From the NCBI RefSeq assembly GCF_009696465.1, contig NZ_VULX01000008.1, forward strand, positions 45,823-109,822: 64,000 bases of DNA, in the 5' to 3' direction. The notes beneath the pieces were generated by a model. That model was given only the letters and a program-made list of their open reading frames with translations. It did not search any database and had not been told where the DNA came from. Each line of letters starts with the position of its first letter. The first letter of the stretch is position 1. Below are positions 16,916-26,885 of this stretch, in pieces. The position numbers and the translations under genes were made by a program. Origin of the DNA: Inconstantimicrobium porci (GTDB lineage Bacteria > Bacillota > Clostridia > Clostridiales > Clostridiaceae).

Positions 16916-18331
16916 ATGGAGAATAATTTAAAAACTATAAAAGAAGAACTTAAAGATTGCTTTGATGTTAAATATCGTGATGTTGCAACTAAAATAGGAA
17001 AAGCAACAGTTGTCTTTACTGATGAACTATGTTCTACATCTATTATGAGTGAATATATTATAGAACCTCTATCAAGTACAAGAGAAGATATACGTACACC
17101 TGAGGATATTATAGAAAAGGCTTTGACAATTAATAATGTAGGATATAGCAAAGATATTAATGATTCAATATATCATGTGCTTTCTGGGGATGTTGTAATA
17201 TTTATAGAAAATGTAGAAGAAGTAATATTCTGTGAAGCAAAGGGATTTGTTAAGAGAGGGGTTGGGACTCCAGATACAGAATCTGTACTTAAGGGGCCTA
17301 GGGAAGGATTTACTGAGACATTTGTAGATAATCTTGCACTTTTAAGGAGAAAAGCGAAGAATGCTAATTTTAAAATAGAAGTGGCTAAGGTAGGAAGCAA
17401 GTCCCAGACAAGTGTATGTATGTGTTATATAAAAGATACTGCACCAGAAAGTCTTGTATCAGAAATACGAACAAAGCTTAATAATATGGATTACAGGTTT
17501 ATTCTTGATTCTAATTATATTGAAACAAAGATCAGAAATAATAATAGCCTTTTTGATACTGTTGGATATACAGAGAAACCTGATGAAGTTATAGCAAAGC
17601 TTATGGAAGGCAGAATTGCAATAGTTGTTGATGGAACTCCATCAGTAATAACTGTGCCTTATTTCTTCCTTGAGAATTTTCAGGCTCCTGATGATTATTA
17701 TCTTAATAGAAGATTTGCGAATTTTAGCAGAATATTAAGATGGGCTGCTTTTTTTCTTGCCATATTTTTGCCTGGACTATATGTGGCTACAGTTACATAT
17801 CATTTTTCAATAGTACCGTCCTTATTTGTTTTCAGGCTGGCTGTATCAAGAGCAGGAGTGCCATTTCCTACATTTATTGAGGTTATAGTTGTCATGCTGT
17901 TTTTTCAACTCATAAAGGAAGCTGGACTTAGGCTTCCGAAGCCAATAGGGACAGCTATGAGTATAGTGTCAGCGCTTATTCTTGGTGATACTGCAGTTAA
18001 AGCAGGTATTGCATCAACAATTACGATATTTATTATAGCTATAAGTACATTATGTTATTTTATAATACCTAAGATATATGGAGCTATTTCAATATGGTCA
18101 ATGTTTATAGTAATTTGTGCAACTGTACTTGGATTCCCGGGATTCTTTCTTGCACAGGCAGCATTTATTGCGCATATAGCATCACTAGAAACAGTTGGAT
18201 ACAGTTATCTTTATCCTATTGGAACTATGGAAAAATATAAATTTAAGGATGTTGTATTAAGAGGAAGGCTTGATAGGATATCTCAAATAATAATTGATGC
18301 AAAGGGGAAGGTTAAAGATGAGAAGAAGTAA
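16916..18331 (+). CDS. gerKA: Spore germination receptor subunit A (GerAA family)
   Basis: The 471-residue protein shows the family plan: a hydrophilic N-terminal half with TDELCSTSIMSEYIIEPL and KGPREGFTETFVDNLALLRR, the GR(I/V)A(I/V)-VDGTPSVITVPYFF motif near residue 235, and about five membrane helices from residue 280. It forms the germinant receptor with subunits B and C in the spore inner membrane. The start is set by AAGGTGAT upstream. Its last codons overlap the gerKC start by 14 bases, implying translational coupling. Confidence 0.93.
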   Translation: MENNLKTIKEELKDCFDVKYRDVATKIGKATVVFTDELCSTSIMSEYIIEPLSSTREDIRTPEDIIEKALTINNVGYSKDINDSIYHVLSGDVVIFIENVEEVIFCEAKGFVKRGVGTPDTESVLKGPREGFTETFVDNLALLRRKAKNANFKIEVAKVGSKSQTSVCMCYIKDTAPESLVSEIRTKLNNMDYRFILDSNYIETKIRNNNSLFDTVGYTEKPDEVIAKLMEGRIAIVVDGTPSVITVPYFFLENFQAPDDYYLNRRFANFSRILRWAAFFLAIFLPGLYVATVTYHFSIVPSLFVFRLAVSRAGVPFPTFIEVIVVMLFFQLIKEAGLRLPKPIGTAMSIVSALILGDTAVKAGIASTITIFIIAISTLCYFIIPKIYGAISIWSMFIVICATVLGFPGFFLAQAAFIAHIASLETVGYSYLYPIGTMEKYKFKDVVLRGRLDRISQIIIDAKGKVKDEKK

Positions 18332-19442
18332 AAAGTTTATTTTATTAATAGCCGTGATTATTATGTTGAGTTGCAGCTTAACAGGATGTTTTAATTATAG
18401 GGATATTAATAAAGTCATTTTTGCAACAACTGTTATATGTGATACTAATGAAAACAATGATATTATTCTTTATTATGAGTGTATGGTACCTTTCAGAAGC
18501 TCAGGGGATAGCTCTGAAAAAGGAAAGAGGGAAATATATAAGGGCGTTGGATCTTCTGTGCTTCAGGCTGCTAAGGACATAAATTCAGCCACAAGCTATG
18601 AGGTAAACTTTTCACAATGCAGATCATATATATTCTCAGAAAAATTAGCTAGGAAAGGAATTCAACAGTATATAGATGCCTTAAATAGAGAACAGCAGTT
18701 TACAATAAGACCATATGTTTTAGTCTTTTTAGGAGACGTAAATGACCTTATAAAAAAAGTAAATGGTGATGAGGAGAACATAGGAACATATGTTAATGAA
18801 CTTGTTAATAAAACTAAGTATAGTCCATCAGCAGTAGCTACTACAATAAATCAGTATTTGAGTGAAAGATATATGGATTACGATTCAACTGTTATGGGAG
18901 CACTCTCTATTAAGCAGGATGGAGATACTCCAAGACTTTTATTAAATAAAGCAGGAGTTTTTAGAAGAGATGCACTTATTGATATACTTGATGAAATGGA
19001 TACAATAAGCTATAAGGCGTTAAATGATGACATTAATACAGGAGTGATTCAAGTAAATCATCCTCTAAATAAGGAGCATAAGATAACACTTCAGATAATA
19101 GAATCAAAGACTGATAGTAATATTAATTATAATGACGGAATTACTCTTGAAAAGAATATGTGGATTAAATGCAATATAGGAGAAGTGGAGGGTAAGTTAG
19201 CTATAGATGATGAAGTGCTTAAGCAGATTGAAAAAAATTGCGAAGAGGAACTGAGTACAGGAATTGAGAGAACTTATAATAAATATAAAAAGAAAAAGAT
19301 AGATATATTTAACATAAATAAAAATATAAGAAGTAATTTTAAAGAAAAAAATACTAGTGTTAATCCAATAGTCAATACAAAGCTTAAAGTTAATTTGAAA
19401 ATGAAAATAATAGGAAGTGGAACAATTGAAAAATCTTATTGA
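18318..19442 (+). CDS. gerKC: Spore germination receptor subunit C lipoprotein (GerAC family)
   Basis: Start chosen at ATG 18318 (MRRSKKFILLIAV): it gives a clean lipoprotein signal with lipobox LTGC, whereas the upstream in-frame ATG at 18294 would add eight residues inside gerKA. The mature part contains FNYRDINK near the start and KGVGSSVLQAAKDI and VNFSQCRSYIFSEKLA segments typical of GerAC. It is anchored to the outer face of the spore inner membrane and completes the germinant receptor. The length of about 375 residues is normal. Confidence 0.92.
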   Translation: MRRSKKFILLIAVIIMLSCSLTGCFNYRDINKVIFATTVICDTNENNDIILYYECMVPFRSSGDSSEKGKREIYKGVGSSVLQAAKDINSATSYEVNFSQCRSYIFSEKLARKGIQQYIDALNREQQFTIRPYVLVFLGDVNDLIKKVNGDEENIGTYVNELVNKTKYSPSAVATTINQYLSERYMDYDSTVMGALSIKQDGDTPRLLLNKAGVFRRDALIDILDEMDTISYKALNDDINTGVIQVNHPLNKEHKITLQIIESKTDSNINYNDGITLEKNMWIKCNIGEVEGKLAIDDEVLKQIEKNCEEELSTGIERTYNKYKKKKIDIFNINKNIRSNFKEKNTSVNPIVNTKLKVNLKMKIIGSGTIEKSY

Positions 19443-19467
19443 AACCTATTAGACATGTAAGTTATTA

Positions 19468-19497
19468 TTGTTAATAAAAATATAATAGTGTTATAAT
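19468..19497 (+). promoter_or_regulatory. Possible sigma-A-type promoter for the GGDEF gene
   Basis: TTGTTA (19468-19473) and TATAAT (19492-19497) are separated by 18 bases and lie about 55 bases before the start codon. Seen by eye only. Confidence 0.45.
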
Positions 19498-19551
19498 TTA
19501 GTATGTACGAGTATTTATAAATAAACAATTAGGGATATAGGGAGTTATGTT

Positions 19552-20598
19552 ATGGAAGATTATAAGCTGTTGTATGAAAACTTATTAGCTGATTATAATA
19601 GATATCAGTCTAATGCAGAAATGAAAATACAAGAACTTAGCAAAAAAAACATTAACATGGAAAACAAGCTAAATAGTATCAGTAATATAGTGGAAATAGG
19701 GAAATATATTAATTCGAGTATATCAAATGAGGATTTTATTCTAAAAATAAATGATTTAATTGTTGGTATATTGGGGTCAGCCTATTCTGCAATCTACCTT
19801 GTTGAAAATTATAATAATAGTGTTGCCAATATAAGAAGTCTTAAGCAAAGCAAGTATGTTAAGTATTTTCAAAATAATCAGGAGTTTAGATTAAATAGTG
19901 CGACTAACTTGAATGATGTTGAAAGCAAGGAAGAAATACATTCAGCTATAGGTGCGCCTATTATAATTAGGGGTAAGATGATAGGTTATATAGTAGCTGA
20001 GCATACGCATATTAATTTCTTTACAGATGAACATATGAAACTATTGAGATCTATTACTACTCAGGTTGCAATAGCTTTTGAAAATTATAATTTATATAAG
20101 AAAGTTGAAGAACTTGCGATAGAAGATCCACTTCTTACTATATATAATAGAAGATTCTTTTATAATGAAGTTGAAAGAAAAATTAGGATGGATAAGAGTA
20201 AAAGGTTTGCGATAGTAATGCTTGACATAGATAATTTTAAGAAAGTAAATGATACATATGGACATCAATTTGGTGATAATGTGCTAATTTTCTTTGCTGA
20301 TAAAATAAAGGAGCATCTTAATAGGGGAGATGTGCTTGCAAGATATGGTGGCGAAGAAATTATTATGTACATTAATGATGCACATGATGCAGAATTGGTA
20401 TATAATCGTATGGAGAAGATGAGACAGGATATTGTCAATGATTATATGAATATACATGGGATTACAGCTAGTATTGGAATTAGTTTTTATCCTGATAATG
20501 GAGATAAGCTTGATGATGTTATTGCTGTTTCTGATAAAATGCTTTATAGAGCAAAAGAAATAAGAAAAAATATTGTAGTAAGCTCCATGAAACAGTAA
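19552..20598 (+). CDS. GAF-GGDEF diguanylate cyclase
   Basis: The 348-residue cytoplasmic protein has a short coiled-coil start, a GAF-like sensory domain (about residues 45-180, with SAIGAPIIIRGKMIGYIVAE) and a C-terminal GGDEF domain. The active site reads RYGGEEIIMY, an intact GGEE[FI] signature, and LDIDNFKKVNDTYGH holds the metal-binding Asp. It should make cyclic di-GMP from GTP in response to an unknown small ligand. No inhibitory-site RxxD is seen just before GGEE. It lies 41 bp ahead of tyrS in the same direction. Confidence 0.9.
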   Translation: MEDYKLLYENLLADYNRYQSNAEMKIQELSKKNINMENKLNSISNIVEIGKYINSSISNEDFILKINDLIVGILGSAYSAIYLVENYNNSVANIRSLKQSKYVKYFQNNQEFRLNSATNLNDVESKEEIHSAIGAPIIIRGKMIGYIVAEHTHINFFTDEHMKLLRSITTQVAIAFENYNLYKKVEELAIEDPLLTIYNRRFFYNEVERKIRMDKSKRFAIVMLDIDNFKKVNDTYGHQFGDNVLIFFADKIKEHLNRGDVLARYGGEEIIMYINDAHDAELVYNRMEKMRQDIVNDYMNIHGITASIGISFYPDNGDKLDDVIAVSDKMLYRAKEIRKNIVVSSMKQ

Positions 20599-20639
20599 AA
20601 TTATATTTAATGAGATAGAGGAGTTTGGAGGAAGAATAC

Positions 20640-21863
20640 ATGGAAAATGTTTTAGATGAGTTATTAGAACGTGGATATATTAAACAATTCACACATGAAC
20701 AAGAGACTAGGGAACTATTAGGAAAGGAAAAGGTTACTTTTTATATAGGTTTTGATCCTACAGCTGATTCTCTTCATGTAGGACATTTTATAGCTATGAT
20801 GTTTATGGCACATATGCAGAAAGCAGGACATAGACCAATAGCTTTAGTAGGTGGCGGAACTGCTATGGTTGGAGACCCAAGTGGTAAAACTGATATGAGA
20901 AAAATGCTTACAAGAGAACAGATTGATCATAATGTATCATGTATCAAGAAGCAGATGGAAAGATTCATAGACTTTTCAGATGGCAAGGCTCTTCTTGTAA
21001 ATAATGCTGACTGGCTTCTAAACCTTAATTACATAGATTTCTTAAGAGATGTTGGAACACATTTCTCAGTAAATAAAATGCTTACAGCTGAATGCTTTAA
21101 AAAGAGACTTGAAAAAGGATTAAGCTTCCTTGAATTCAACTATATGCTTATGCAGGGATATGATTTCTATCATTTAAATCAGGAGTATGGCTGTAAAATG
21201 GAACTTGGCGGTGATGATCAGTGGTCAAACATGATTGCTGGAGTTGAACTTGTTAGAAGAAAAGCTCAAGGACAAGCAATGGCTATGACTTGTACATTAT
21301 TAACAAACAGCCAAGGCCAGAAAATGGGTAAAACTGTTGGAGGAGCATTATGGCTTGATCCTAATAAGACATCACCATTTGAATTTTACCAATATTGGAG
21401 AAACGTTGACGATGCAGACGTTGAGAAATGTCTTGCGCTTCTTACATTCCTTCCAATGGATGAAGTCAGAAGACTTGGCAGCTTAGAAGGAGCTAAGATA
21501 AACGAGGCAAAAGCAGTTCTTGCTTATGAGGTAACAAAACTTGTACATGGTGAAGAAGAAGCAGAAAAGGCTAAAAAGGCTGCAGAAGCACTATTTGCAG
21601 GTGGTGCTGATATGAGTAATGTACCTACAACAGAAATAACTGCTGATATGCTTAATAAGAGCATAGCTGATGTTTTAGCTGAAACAAAGATAATGGCATC
21701 AAAGGCTGAAGCTAAGAGATTAATTATGCAAGGTGGATTATCATTGAATGGAAACAAGGTTACTGATTTCAAACGTGAACTTGTAGAAGCAGATTTTGAA
21801 GATGGGTCAGCGTTAGTTAAAAGAGGAAAGAAAAACTACAATAAGTTAGTATTGAATAAATAA
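20640..21863 (+). CDS. tyrS: Tyrosyl-tRNA synthetase
   Basis: Class I synthetase: HVGH (HIGH-type) in [22 protein letters not shown] for tyrosine/tRNA contact, GGDDQWSNM, and the KMSKS-type loop GQKMGKT. The C-terminal S4 RNA-binding domain is visible in [18 protein letters not shown]. The frame opens at a TTG (20625), but GGAGGAAG just before ATG 20640 supports the latter. No tyrosine T-box leader is present in the 41 bp upstream, so transcription probably comes from the cyclase gene or a promoter inside it. Function is aminoacylation of tRNA-Tyr. Confidence 0.97.
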   Translation: MENVLDELLERGYIKQFTHEQETRELLGKEKVTFYIGFDPTADSLHVGHFIAMMFMAHMQKAGHRPIALVGGGTAMVGDPSGKTDMRKMLTREQIDHNVSCIKKQMERFIDFSDGKALLVNNADWLLNLNYIDFLRDVGTHFSVNKMLTAECFKKRLEKGLSFLEFNYMLMQGYDFYHLNQEYGCKMELGGDDQWSNMIAGVELVRRKAQGQAMAMTCTLLTNSQGQKMGKTVGGALWLDPNKTSPFEFYQYWRNVDDADVEKCLALLTFLPMDEVRRLGSLEGAKINEAKAVLAYEVTKLVHGEEEAEKAKKAAEALFAGGADMSNVPTTEITADMLNKSIADVLAETKIMASKAEAKRLIMQGGLSLNGNKVTDFKRELVEADFEDGSALVKRGKKNYNKLVLNK

Positions 21864-21885
21864 TTTATAAAAAATATTTATAAAT

Positions 21886-21935
21886 AAGGGGTATTACTTT
21901 TGTACAGATAGATATAGAAAGTAATAACCCTTAAT
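21886..21935 (+). terminator. Probable terminator after tyrS
   Basis: Long arms TAAGGGGTATTACTTT and AAAGTAATAACCCTTA pair with one mismatch across a 17-nt loop. The following T-run is weak (TTTGTTAAA), so termination efficiency is uncertain. Confidence 0.55.
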
Positions 21936-22018
21936 TTGTTAAAGGAAAAATTAGAAAATACGATAATTAATGAAAAAGATATTATTCGTATATGAATTTA
22001 ATGAAGAGGTAGTGAGTT

Positions 22019-23962
22019 ATGCCGTCAATTGTAAATATCAATAAAAATTATGAAGTAAAGAATAATAATACATCTACTCAGCTTAGCTTTGATGTTGGTG
22101 AAAGGTTTTCTGGTAGGATAGTTTCTGCTGATACTAAGACTAATATAGTTCAAGTAAGACTTCCTGATGGATGGCAATTTGAAGCTTCAATAGATAAAAA
22201 TTTTTCAGAACTTCCTGAAGGTGTTGCAAAGTTTGAGGTCAAAGGATTTGAAGGCGGAAAATTAAAAATCAAGCTTGTAGGCAGAAGAACTGATAACGAA
22301 GCTTCTGATGATGCACTGAGAAATTTTGCGGCTAGCGAAGGATTTTCTGATGATGATCTTGAGATTATCAAGAAGATGATTGGAAATAAGATGGATATTT
22401 TTAAAGATAATATTTTAAAGGCTAAAAGTCTATTAAATTTTAAAGCTGATTTAAATACAGATGGCAGACAGGAAGCAGATTTTATTAATAAGTTCATTGA
22501 GTCAAGAGGAATTGATGTCAATTCTGAAGAAGCTGGAGATATAAAAAAGGTATTATCTAAATTTTTTTCACAGTTTAAGACAATGTCAGATGATGACGTG
22601 CTTTTATTCATGAAGTGTAATATAGACTTAAATACAGAAAACATAAAAGCATTTAAAGAAATGTTAGGTGCTGATAATAGGTTATATAATTTAATAAAGG
22701 ATATGAAAGTGCAAATTGATAGTGTGCTTTCAGAGGAGAATATAAGCAGTACTAATATGTTCAATAATCCAGAAGTTAACCCAAAGAATTCTTTTGTAGA
22801 TGATATTAATAAGGATGTAGAAAGTAGAAAAACAAGTATAGATGATACTAACAAAAGTACAACTCAGGGTGTTACTAAAAAGGAAAATTTCAACATAGCA
22901 AAATCTCTTATTTCTCAGATGTATAATTCTAATAAAAGTACCCAAGTAAGTGTATTGAATCTGCTGAAGGCTATGACAGGTAAAAGTAATGATGTATTGA
23001 AATATGTTTTAAGTAATACTCTTGAAAATTATAATCTTGAGAATGGTCAAAAAATGAGTAGTGAGTTTGTAGAAAAAATTCTTAATAATATATCTGAAGA
23101 TGACATATTACTAGAGTTTACAAAGAATGCTGCAGTAGAGAAGAATAGTATTGAAGATATAAGTAAGAATGCTGTTAGTAAATCAATTAGTGACATATTT
23201 GGAGTGAAGATTGAAGTCTCTGATGAGCAGTATAAGAATATTAAGAATTCAATAAAGTTTTTAATGAATGAAAAGTATATTGATACGAATACAGATGTAT
23301 TTACAAAAGAAAATGTAATGGATGATGTATCTAAAGGTATAATTAGACCTGATAATGACGGTATGGAAGCAGATACTAAACCACATATTAATAATAATTT
23401 TAATGATACTAAGAAGCTTGTTAAGGATGCAATAAAAGTAAGAACAAATGAGATAAAGGATATTATAAAGGATATTATAAAGAAGGCTGGTATTGAGAAT
23501 GATGTTGTCAGCAAAAGGGTTCTAGATATAGTGAAAAATTCAATATCAGAATTTAAAGTGTTTAATTCGATAAGTAATGAATATTACTATATGGATATTC
23601 CACTCAAGATGAGGGAACAGGAGTACCCATGTAAGCTTATTATTAAAGATGACAGAAAGCATGGTAAACAGCTTGATTCTACAAATTTAAAATTTGTTGT
23701 TACTGTGAAGACAGTATCGCTGGGTACTATAGACAGTTATGTTAAGGTAAAAAACAAGAATATAGATATAGAGTTTAAAAGTGACAAAAATGCAGTAAAA
23801 GTTTTATATGCAGGAAGGCACAAATTAATGGATAAGCTTTTTGATTTGGGATATACTTCAAATATAGTAGTAACTAAGAAGGAAGAAGAAGTTACACTTA
23901 TTAACTGTGATAAATTTTTTAATGAGAATGGTAAAATTCAAGCTCTTGACAGAATGGTTTAA
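22019..23962 (+). CDS. FliK-like/YlqG-type protein, function unknown
   Basis: The 647-residue, charged and soluble protein has no signal peptide. The first 90 residues look like a small beta domain (GRIVSADTKTNIVQVRLPDG). The middle is low-complexity, Asn/Asp/Lys-rich and likely flexible. The last 130 residues (IPLKMREQEYPCKLIIKDDR and TNLKFVVTVKTVSLGTIDSY) resemble the C-terminal domain of flagellar hook-length control proteins. The next gene is a stand-alone FlhB C-terminal-like domain 23 bp downstream, the same pairing as ylqG-ylqH in Bacillus subtilis. The function of that pair is not established. Homology here is by pattern, not alignment. Confidence 0.65.
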   Translation: MPSIVNINKNYEVKNNNTSTQLSFDVGERFSGRIVSADTKTNIVQVRLPDGWQFEASIDKNFSELPEGVAKFEVKGFEGGKLKIKLVGRRTDNEASDDALRNFAASEGFSDDDLEIIKKMIGNKMDIFKDNILKAKSLLNFKADLNTDGRQEADFINKFIESRGIDVNSEEAGDIKKVLSKFFSQFKTMSDDDVLLFMKCNIDLNTENIKAFKEMLGADNRLYNLIKDMKVQIDSVLSEENISSTNMFNNPEVNPKNSFVDDINKDVESRKTSIDDTNKSTTQGVTKKENFNIAKSLISQMYNSNKSTQVSVLNLLKAMTGKSNDVLKYVLSNTLENYNLENGQKMSSEFVEKILNNISEDDILLEFTKNAAVEKNSIEDISKNAVSKSISDIFGVKIEVSDEQYKNIKNSIKFLMNEKYIDTNTDVFTKENVMDDVSKGIIRPDNDGMEADTKPHINNNFNDTKKLVKDAIKVRTNEIKDIIKDIIKKAGIENDVVSKRVLDIVKNSISEFKVFNSISNEYYYMDIPLKMREQEYPCKLIIKDDRKHGKQLDSTNLKFVVTVKTVSLGTIDSYVKVKNKNIDIEFKSDKNAVKVLYAGRHKLMDKLFDLGYTSNIVVTKKEEEVTLINCDKFFNENGKIQALDRMV

Positions 23963-23985
23963 TAGTACTGAAAAGGGGGAAAAAA

Positions 23986-24246
23986 ATGAATCAAAGAAAA
24001 AAAGCTGCGGCATTAAAATATGAGCAGAATTTTGAGGCTCCTGTAGTTACTGCAGCTGGGATGGGAAAAGTTGCTGAAAGAATAATTGAAAAAGCACAGG
24101 AAAATGATGTTCCAATAGTGTATAATAAAGAATTGACAGATTTATTATGTAATGTGGATGTAGGAGATAATATACCTACAGATGTATATGAAGCAGTAGC
24201 ATATATTATAGCCTATGTTACTGATATTGATAATCTGAACAAATAA
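23986..24246 (+). CDS. Stand-alone FlhB C-terminal-domain protein (YlqH/EscU-like), 86 aa
   Basis: The protein aligns by eye with the cytoplasmic C-terminal domain of FlhB/YscU: NQRKKAAALKYEQNFEAPVV against the NPTHYAVALKY...APVV stretch, then KVAERIIEKAQENDVPIV. It starts precisely where FlhB self-cleaves, and the PTH of the NPTH cleavage motif is replaced by QRK, so it cannot autocleave. There are no membrane segments. It is a candidate partner of the FliK-like protein upstream. AGGGGGA precedes the ATG. No other flagellar genes are visible in the window. Confidence 0.85.
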   Translation: MNQRKKAAALKYEQNFEAPVVTAAGMGKVAERIIEKAQENDVPIVYNKELTDLLCNVDVGDNIPTDVYEAVAYIIAYVTDIDNLNK

Positions 24247-24272
24247 TAATTATAGGAAAGGCGAAGTGAAAT

Positions 24273-24959
24273 ATGGCATTATATGCAATATCAGATCTTC
24301 ATCTTGCTTTTAATAGCGACAAACCAATGGGGATTTTTGGAGAGCATTGGTTTAAGCATGATGATAAGATAAAGAACAATTGGTTAGCTAAGATTACAGA
24401 TGATGATACTGTACTTATTGCAGGAGATATATCATGGTCTATGAAACAGGATGAAAGCAGGGTTGATTTAGATTGGATAGATTCTCTTCCGGGACGTAAG
24501 ATTATAAGTAAAGGAAATCATGATTATTGGTGGACCAGTATATCAAAGTTAAATAAAATGTATGAGAATACTAATTTTATACAGAATAACTATTTCACAT
24601 ATGGAGATTATGCAATCTGTGGAACGCGTGGATGGATATGTGAAGGAACTAAGGGGTTTTCTGAACAGGATGAAAAGATATATAAAAGAGAACAGATAAG
24701 ACTTGAGTTATCACTTAAAACTGCTAAAGATGCAGGATATAATAAATTTATATGTATGATTCATTATCCACCGATGAATGATAAGTTTGACGAATCAGGT
24801 TTTATTAAGATTTTAAAAAAATACAATGTGGAAAAAGTTGTATATGGCCATATACATGGACCTGGACTTAGTAAAGTATTTAATGGTACAAAAGATGGCA
24901 TAGAGTATATAATGACGTCATGTGATTATATTGATTTTGATCCTGTTCAAATAATGTAA
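24273..24959 (+). CDS. Calcineurin-like metallophosphoesterase
   Basis: The 228-residue protein shows the ordered metallophosphoesterase motifs ISDLHLAF, AGDISWSM, KGNHDYWW, IHYPP and YGHIHG, which supply the di-metal ligands. It is soluble and probably hydrolyses a phosphomonoester or phosphodiester; the natural substrate is unknown. It follows the FlhB-like gene by 26 bp and is closed by a strong terminator, so the three genes from 22019 may be one unit. Confidence 0.9.
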   Translation: MALYAISDLHLAFNSDKPMGIFGEHWFKHDDKIKNNWLAKITDDDTVLIAGDISWSMKQDESRVDLDWIDSLPGRKIISKGNHDYWWTSISKLNKMYENTNFIQNNYFTYGDYAICGTRGWICEGTKGFSEQDEKIYKREQIRLELSLKTAKDAGYNKFICMIHYPPMNDKFDESGFIKILKKYNVEKVVYGHIHGPGLSKVFNGTKDGIEYIMTSCDYIDFDPVQIM

Positions 24960-24962
24960 CCT

Positions 24963-24997
24963 AGAAAAAACACAATCTTTAGTGATTGTGTTTTTTC
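24963..24997. terminator. Bidirectional terminator
   Basis: The symmetrical stem AAAACACAATC/GATTGTGTTTT with a short loop has A-runs and T-runs on either side. It serves the phosphoesterase on the plus strand and the chemotaxis gene on the minus strand. Confidence 0.9.
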
Positions 24998-25004
24998 ATT
25001 TTAG

Positions 25005-25970
25005 TTATTTATTTAATTTTGAATCAAGATTATTGATTGTATTGTTTAAATCATCAATATTATCATTGTTTGTAGCAGCAGCTTTTTTTACCGAAGATAT
25101 AACATCTGAATTACTATTTAAAGTTTTTGAGAAGTTATCTATTTCAGATATTAAGCTCTTTCTTACAGAGTCTGAGTTAACTAAATCATTAATGCAAAGG
25201 TTGATTTCATCAACAGCACTGTGGATTGAACCTTTGATTCCATCGAAAGTAGTTTTTGTTTCATTTATAGCATCATGCTGTGAAGTAATAGCTGAAGTAC
25301 CAGAGTTCATTGCATTAGATGCATTTAATATGTCAACTTTTATCTCTTCAAGTATTTTTGTTATGCTCTGTACAGCCTGCTTAGAGTTTTCAGCAAGTTT
25401 TCTAACTTCACCTGCAACTACGCTGAAGCCTTTTCCTGCTTCTCCAGCTCTGGCAGCTTCTATATCTGCATTAAGTGCAAGTAAATGTGTCTGTGAAGCT
25501 ATTTGGCTTATAGAATCTGTTATTGAGTTTACAGATTCTAGTTTTGATACTAGTTCATTGACTGTTGAAGATGAAACTGTAAAAGCTTCCTGGAGATTGC
25601 TTAATGAAGTATCAAGAGATTTGATTGTGTTAATTCCATTATCAGCAATTTTATCAGTATCAAGTACTTTTTGATGAACATTAGTAATATTGATAGCTAA
25701 TGATTCCATGTCTGAGTCAAAGGTTTTTAATGTTTTATCAGAATCGTTAATTTTCCTTGTAAAGTTATCATATAAATCAGCCATAGATGATATGGCATTA
25801 TTATTTGAATTTATAGAATCAGCTAATGAATCATAAACTGTATGTAATTCTGCAACAGATGATTTAATATCATCAACATTAACAGTATTGAAAGCTACTT
25901 CTTTATCAATTGTAACTGCTGCATCATTTACAGCTTCTTTATTTTTATTTTTTCTTGAAAATAGTGACAT
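25005..25970 (-). CDS. Soluble methyl-accepting chemotaxis protein
   Basis: About 321 residues. The C-terminal signalling hairpin is clear: [20 protein letters not shown] followed by [20 protein letters not shown], the most conserved part of MCPs, flanked by long heptad coiled coils. There is no transmembrane segment or signal peptide, so it is a cytoplasmic receptor of short length. The frame opens at 25994, but AGGGGG immediately upstream supports ATG 25970 (MSLFSRKNK). It should act with CheA/CheW encoded elsewhere. The signal it senses is unknown; the N-terminal 90 residues show no recognised ligand domain. Confidence 0.9.
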   Translation of the reverse strand: MSLFSRKNKNKEAVNDAAVTIDKEVAFNTVNVDDIKSSVAELHTVYDSLADSINSNNNAISSMADLYDNFTRKINDSDKTLKTFDSDMESLAINITNVHQKVLDTDKIADNGINTIKSLDTSLSNLQEAFTVSSSTVNELVSKLESVNSITDSISQIASQTHLLALNADIEAARAGEAGKGFSVVAGEVRKLAENSKQAVQSITKILEEIKVDILNASNAMNSGTSAITSQHDAINETKTTFDGIKGSIHSAVDEINLCINDLVNSDSVRKSLISEIDNFSKTLNSNSDVISSVKKAAATNNDNIDDLNNTINNLDSKLNK

Positions 25971-26000
25971 AATAATACCCCCTAAAGTAATCATAAATTG

Positions 26001-26792
26001 TTACATCATTTTTTTACATAACTCCCTCATGTCACGAGCTTTATCTTTAATCTTTTGACTGGCAACTGAACTTGTCACTACACTGCCTAGCCATCTTGAG
26101 CCATTTTCATAGCTTCCTGTTCTCCTATATAACTCTCCAATAAGATACATTAAAGAATATCTATCAAGCCCATAAATAGGGCATGGTTCTTCTTCATATG
26201 CACGAAGGAATCCTTCAAGAGCTTTTTTTAAAAATTCTTTTTCATTTGTATTATCATCTAGAATCCTGTACATCCAGGCAAGTTTCAGGCAAATCATTGC
26301 CTTCTGGCTATCTCTTGCTTCCTGTACAATAGCGTTTAGTAACGCAAGCTTATATCTTTCTATAGCAATTTCTTCGTCATAGAGACTTGGATAATTACGG
26401 CCTTTCCACTGAGTGCTTATTTTGTTTCTAATAAACTCTAGCTGAAATGAACGTATCTTTGGAAAATCTACCTTCATTGCTGAGTATCCGCATACAGGGC
26501 ATACCCAAACATCATAAAAATACGGATTTATAACATAATATCTTATGAAAAAATCTGAATCTTTTGATTCGATTCTTGGTGCAGAAACTTTAACTGTACG
26601 TGCAGTAAAATCATGAGAACACACTGGACAGTGCACCTTCTTATCATAAAGAAGAGTATTTATATCAATCTCTTTTTTGGGTGGATTTGTATTTTTTAAA
26701 TGTCTTTTTGGTTTATCTTTCTCTGTATATATTTTTAAATCGTCTACTTTATCAAATCCTAAAGACTTAAGATTTGAAAAAATACTGTTCAT
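26001..26792 (-). CDS. DUF2225 family protein
   Basis: The 263-residue soluble protein has two CxxC pairs, VHCPVCSHDF and VWVCPVCGYSA, flanking IRYYVINPYFYDVW, which is the DUF2225 signature. The C-terminal half is alpha-helical with a TPR-like look (LLNAIVQEARDSQKAMICLK). The cysteines probably bind zinc. The family is common in Clostridia and has no established function. A GGAGGAGTTTC ribosome site precedes the ATG. It is 30 bp upstream of the chemotaxis gene on the same strand, so the two are likely co-transcribed. Confidence 0.88.
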   Translation of the reverse strand: MNSIFSNLKSLGFDKVDDLKIYTEKDKPKRHLKNTNPPKKEIDINTLLYDKKVHCPVCSHDFTARTVKVSAPRIESKDSDFFIRYYVINPYFYDVWVCPVCGYSAMKVDFPKIRSFQLEFIRNKISTQWKGRNYPSLYDEEIAIERYKLALLNAIVQEARDSQKAMICLKLAWMYRILDDNTNEKEFLKKALEGFLRAYEEEPCPIYGLDRYSLMYLIGELYRRTGSYENGSRWLGSVVTSSVASQKIKDKARDMRELCKKMM

Positions 26793-26885
26793 CTAATGAA
26801 ACTCCTCCTATTACTGCAATTATACAGTATTTCTTTTTTTATTATAAAATTATTAAAGACATTATTTTCTATTCGAGCACATTTT

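Noticed and set aside
16465..16926. Plus-strand open frame over the 5' part of gerKB
   Set aside because: Antisense shadow with no ribosome site; gerKB is the true gene.
20599..20640. T-box for tyrS
   Set aside because: The gap is only 41 bp and lacks the GGTACCGCGG-type sequence seen for leuS.
22150..22854. Long minus-strand open frame (234 codons)
   Set aside because: It is antisense to the FliK-like gene, has no ribosome site and a Ser/Leu-rich composition typical of reversed AT-rich coding sequence.
24982..25674. Plus-strand open frame (230 codons)
   Set aside because: It is the complement of the chemotaxis receptor, whose signalling motif is unmistakable on the minus strand.
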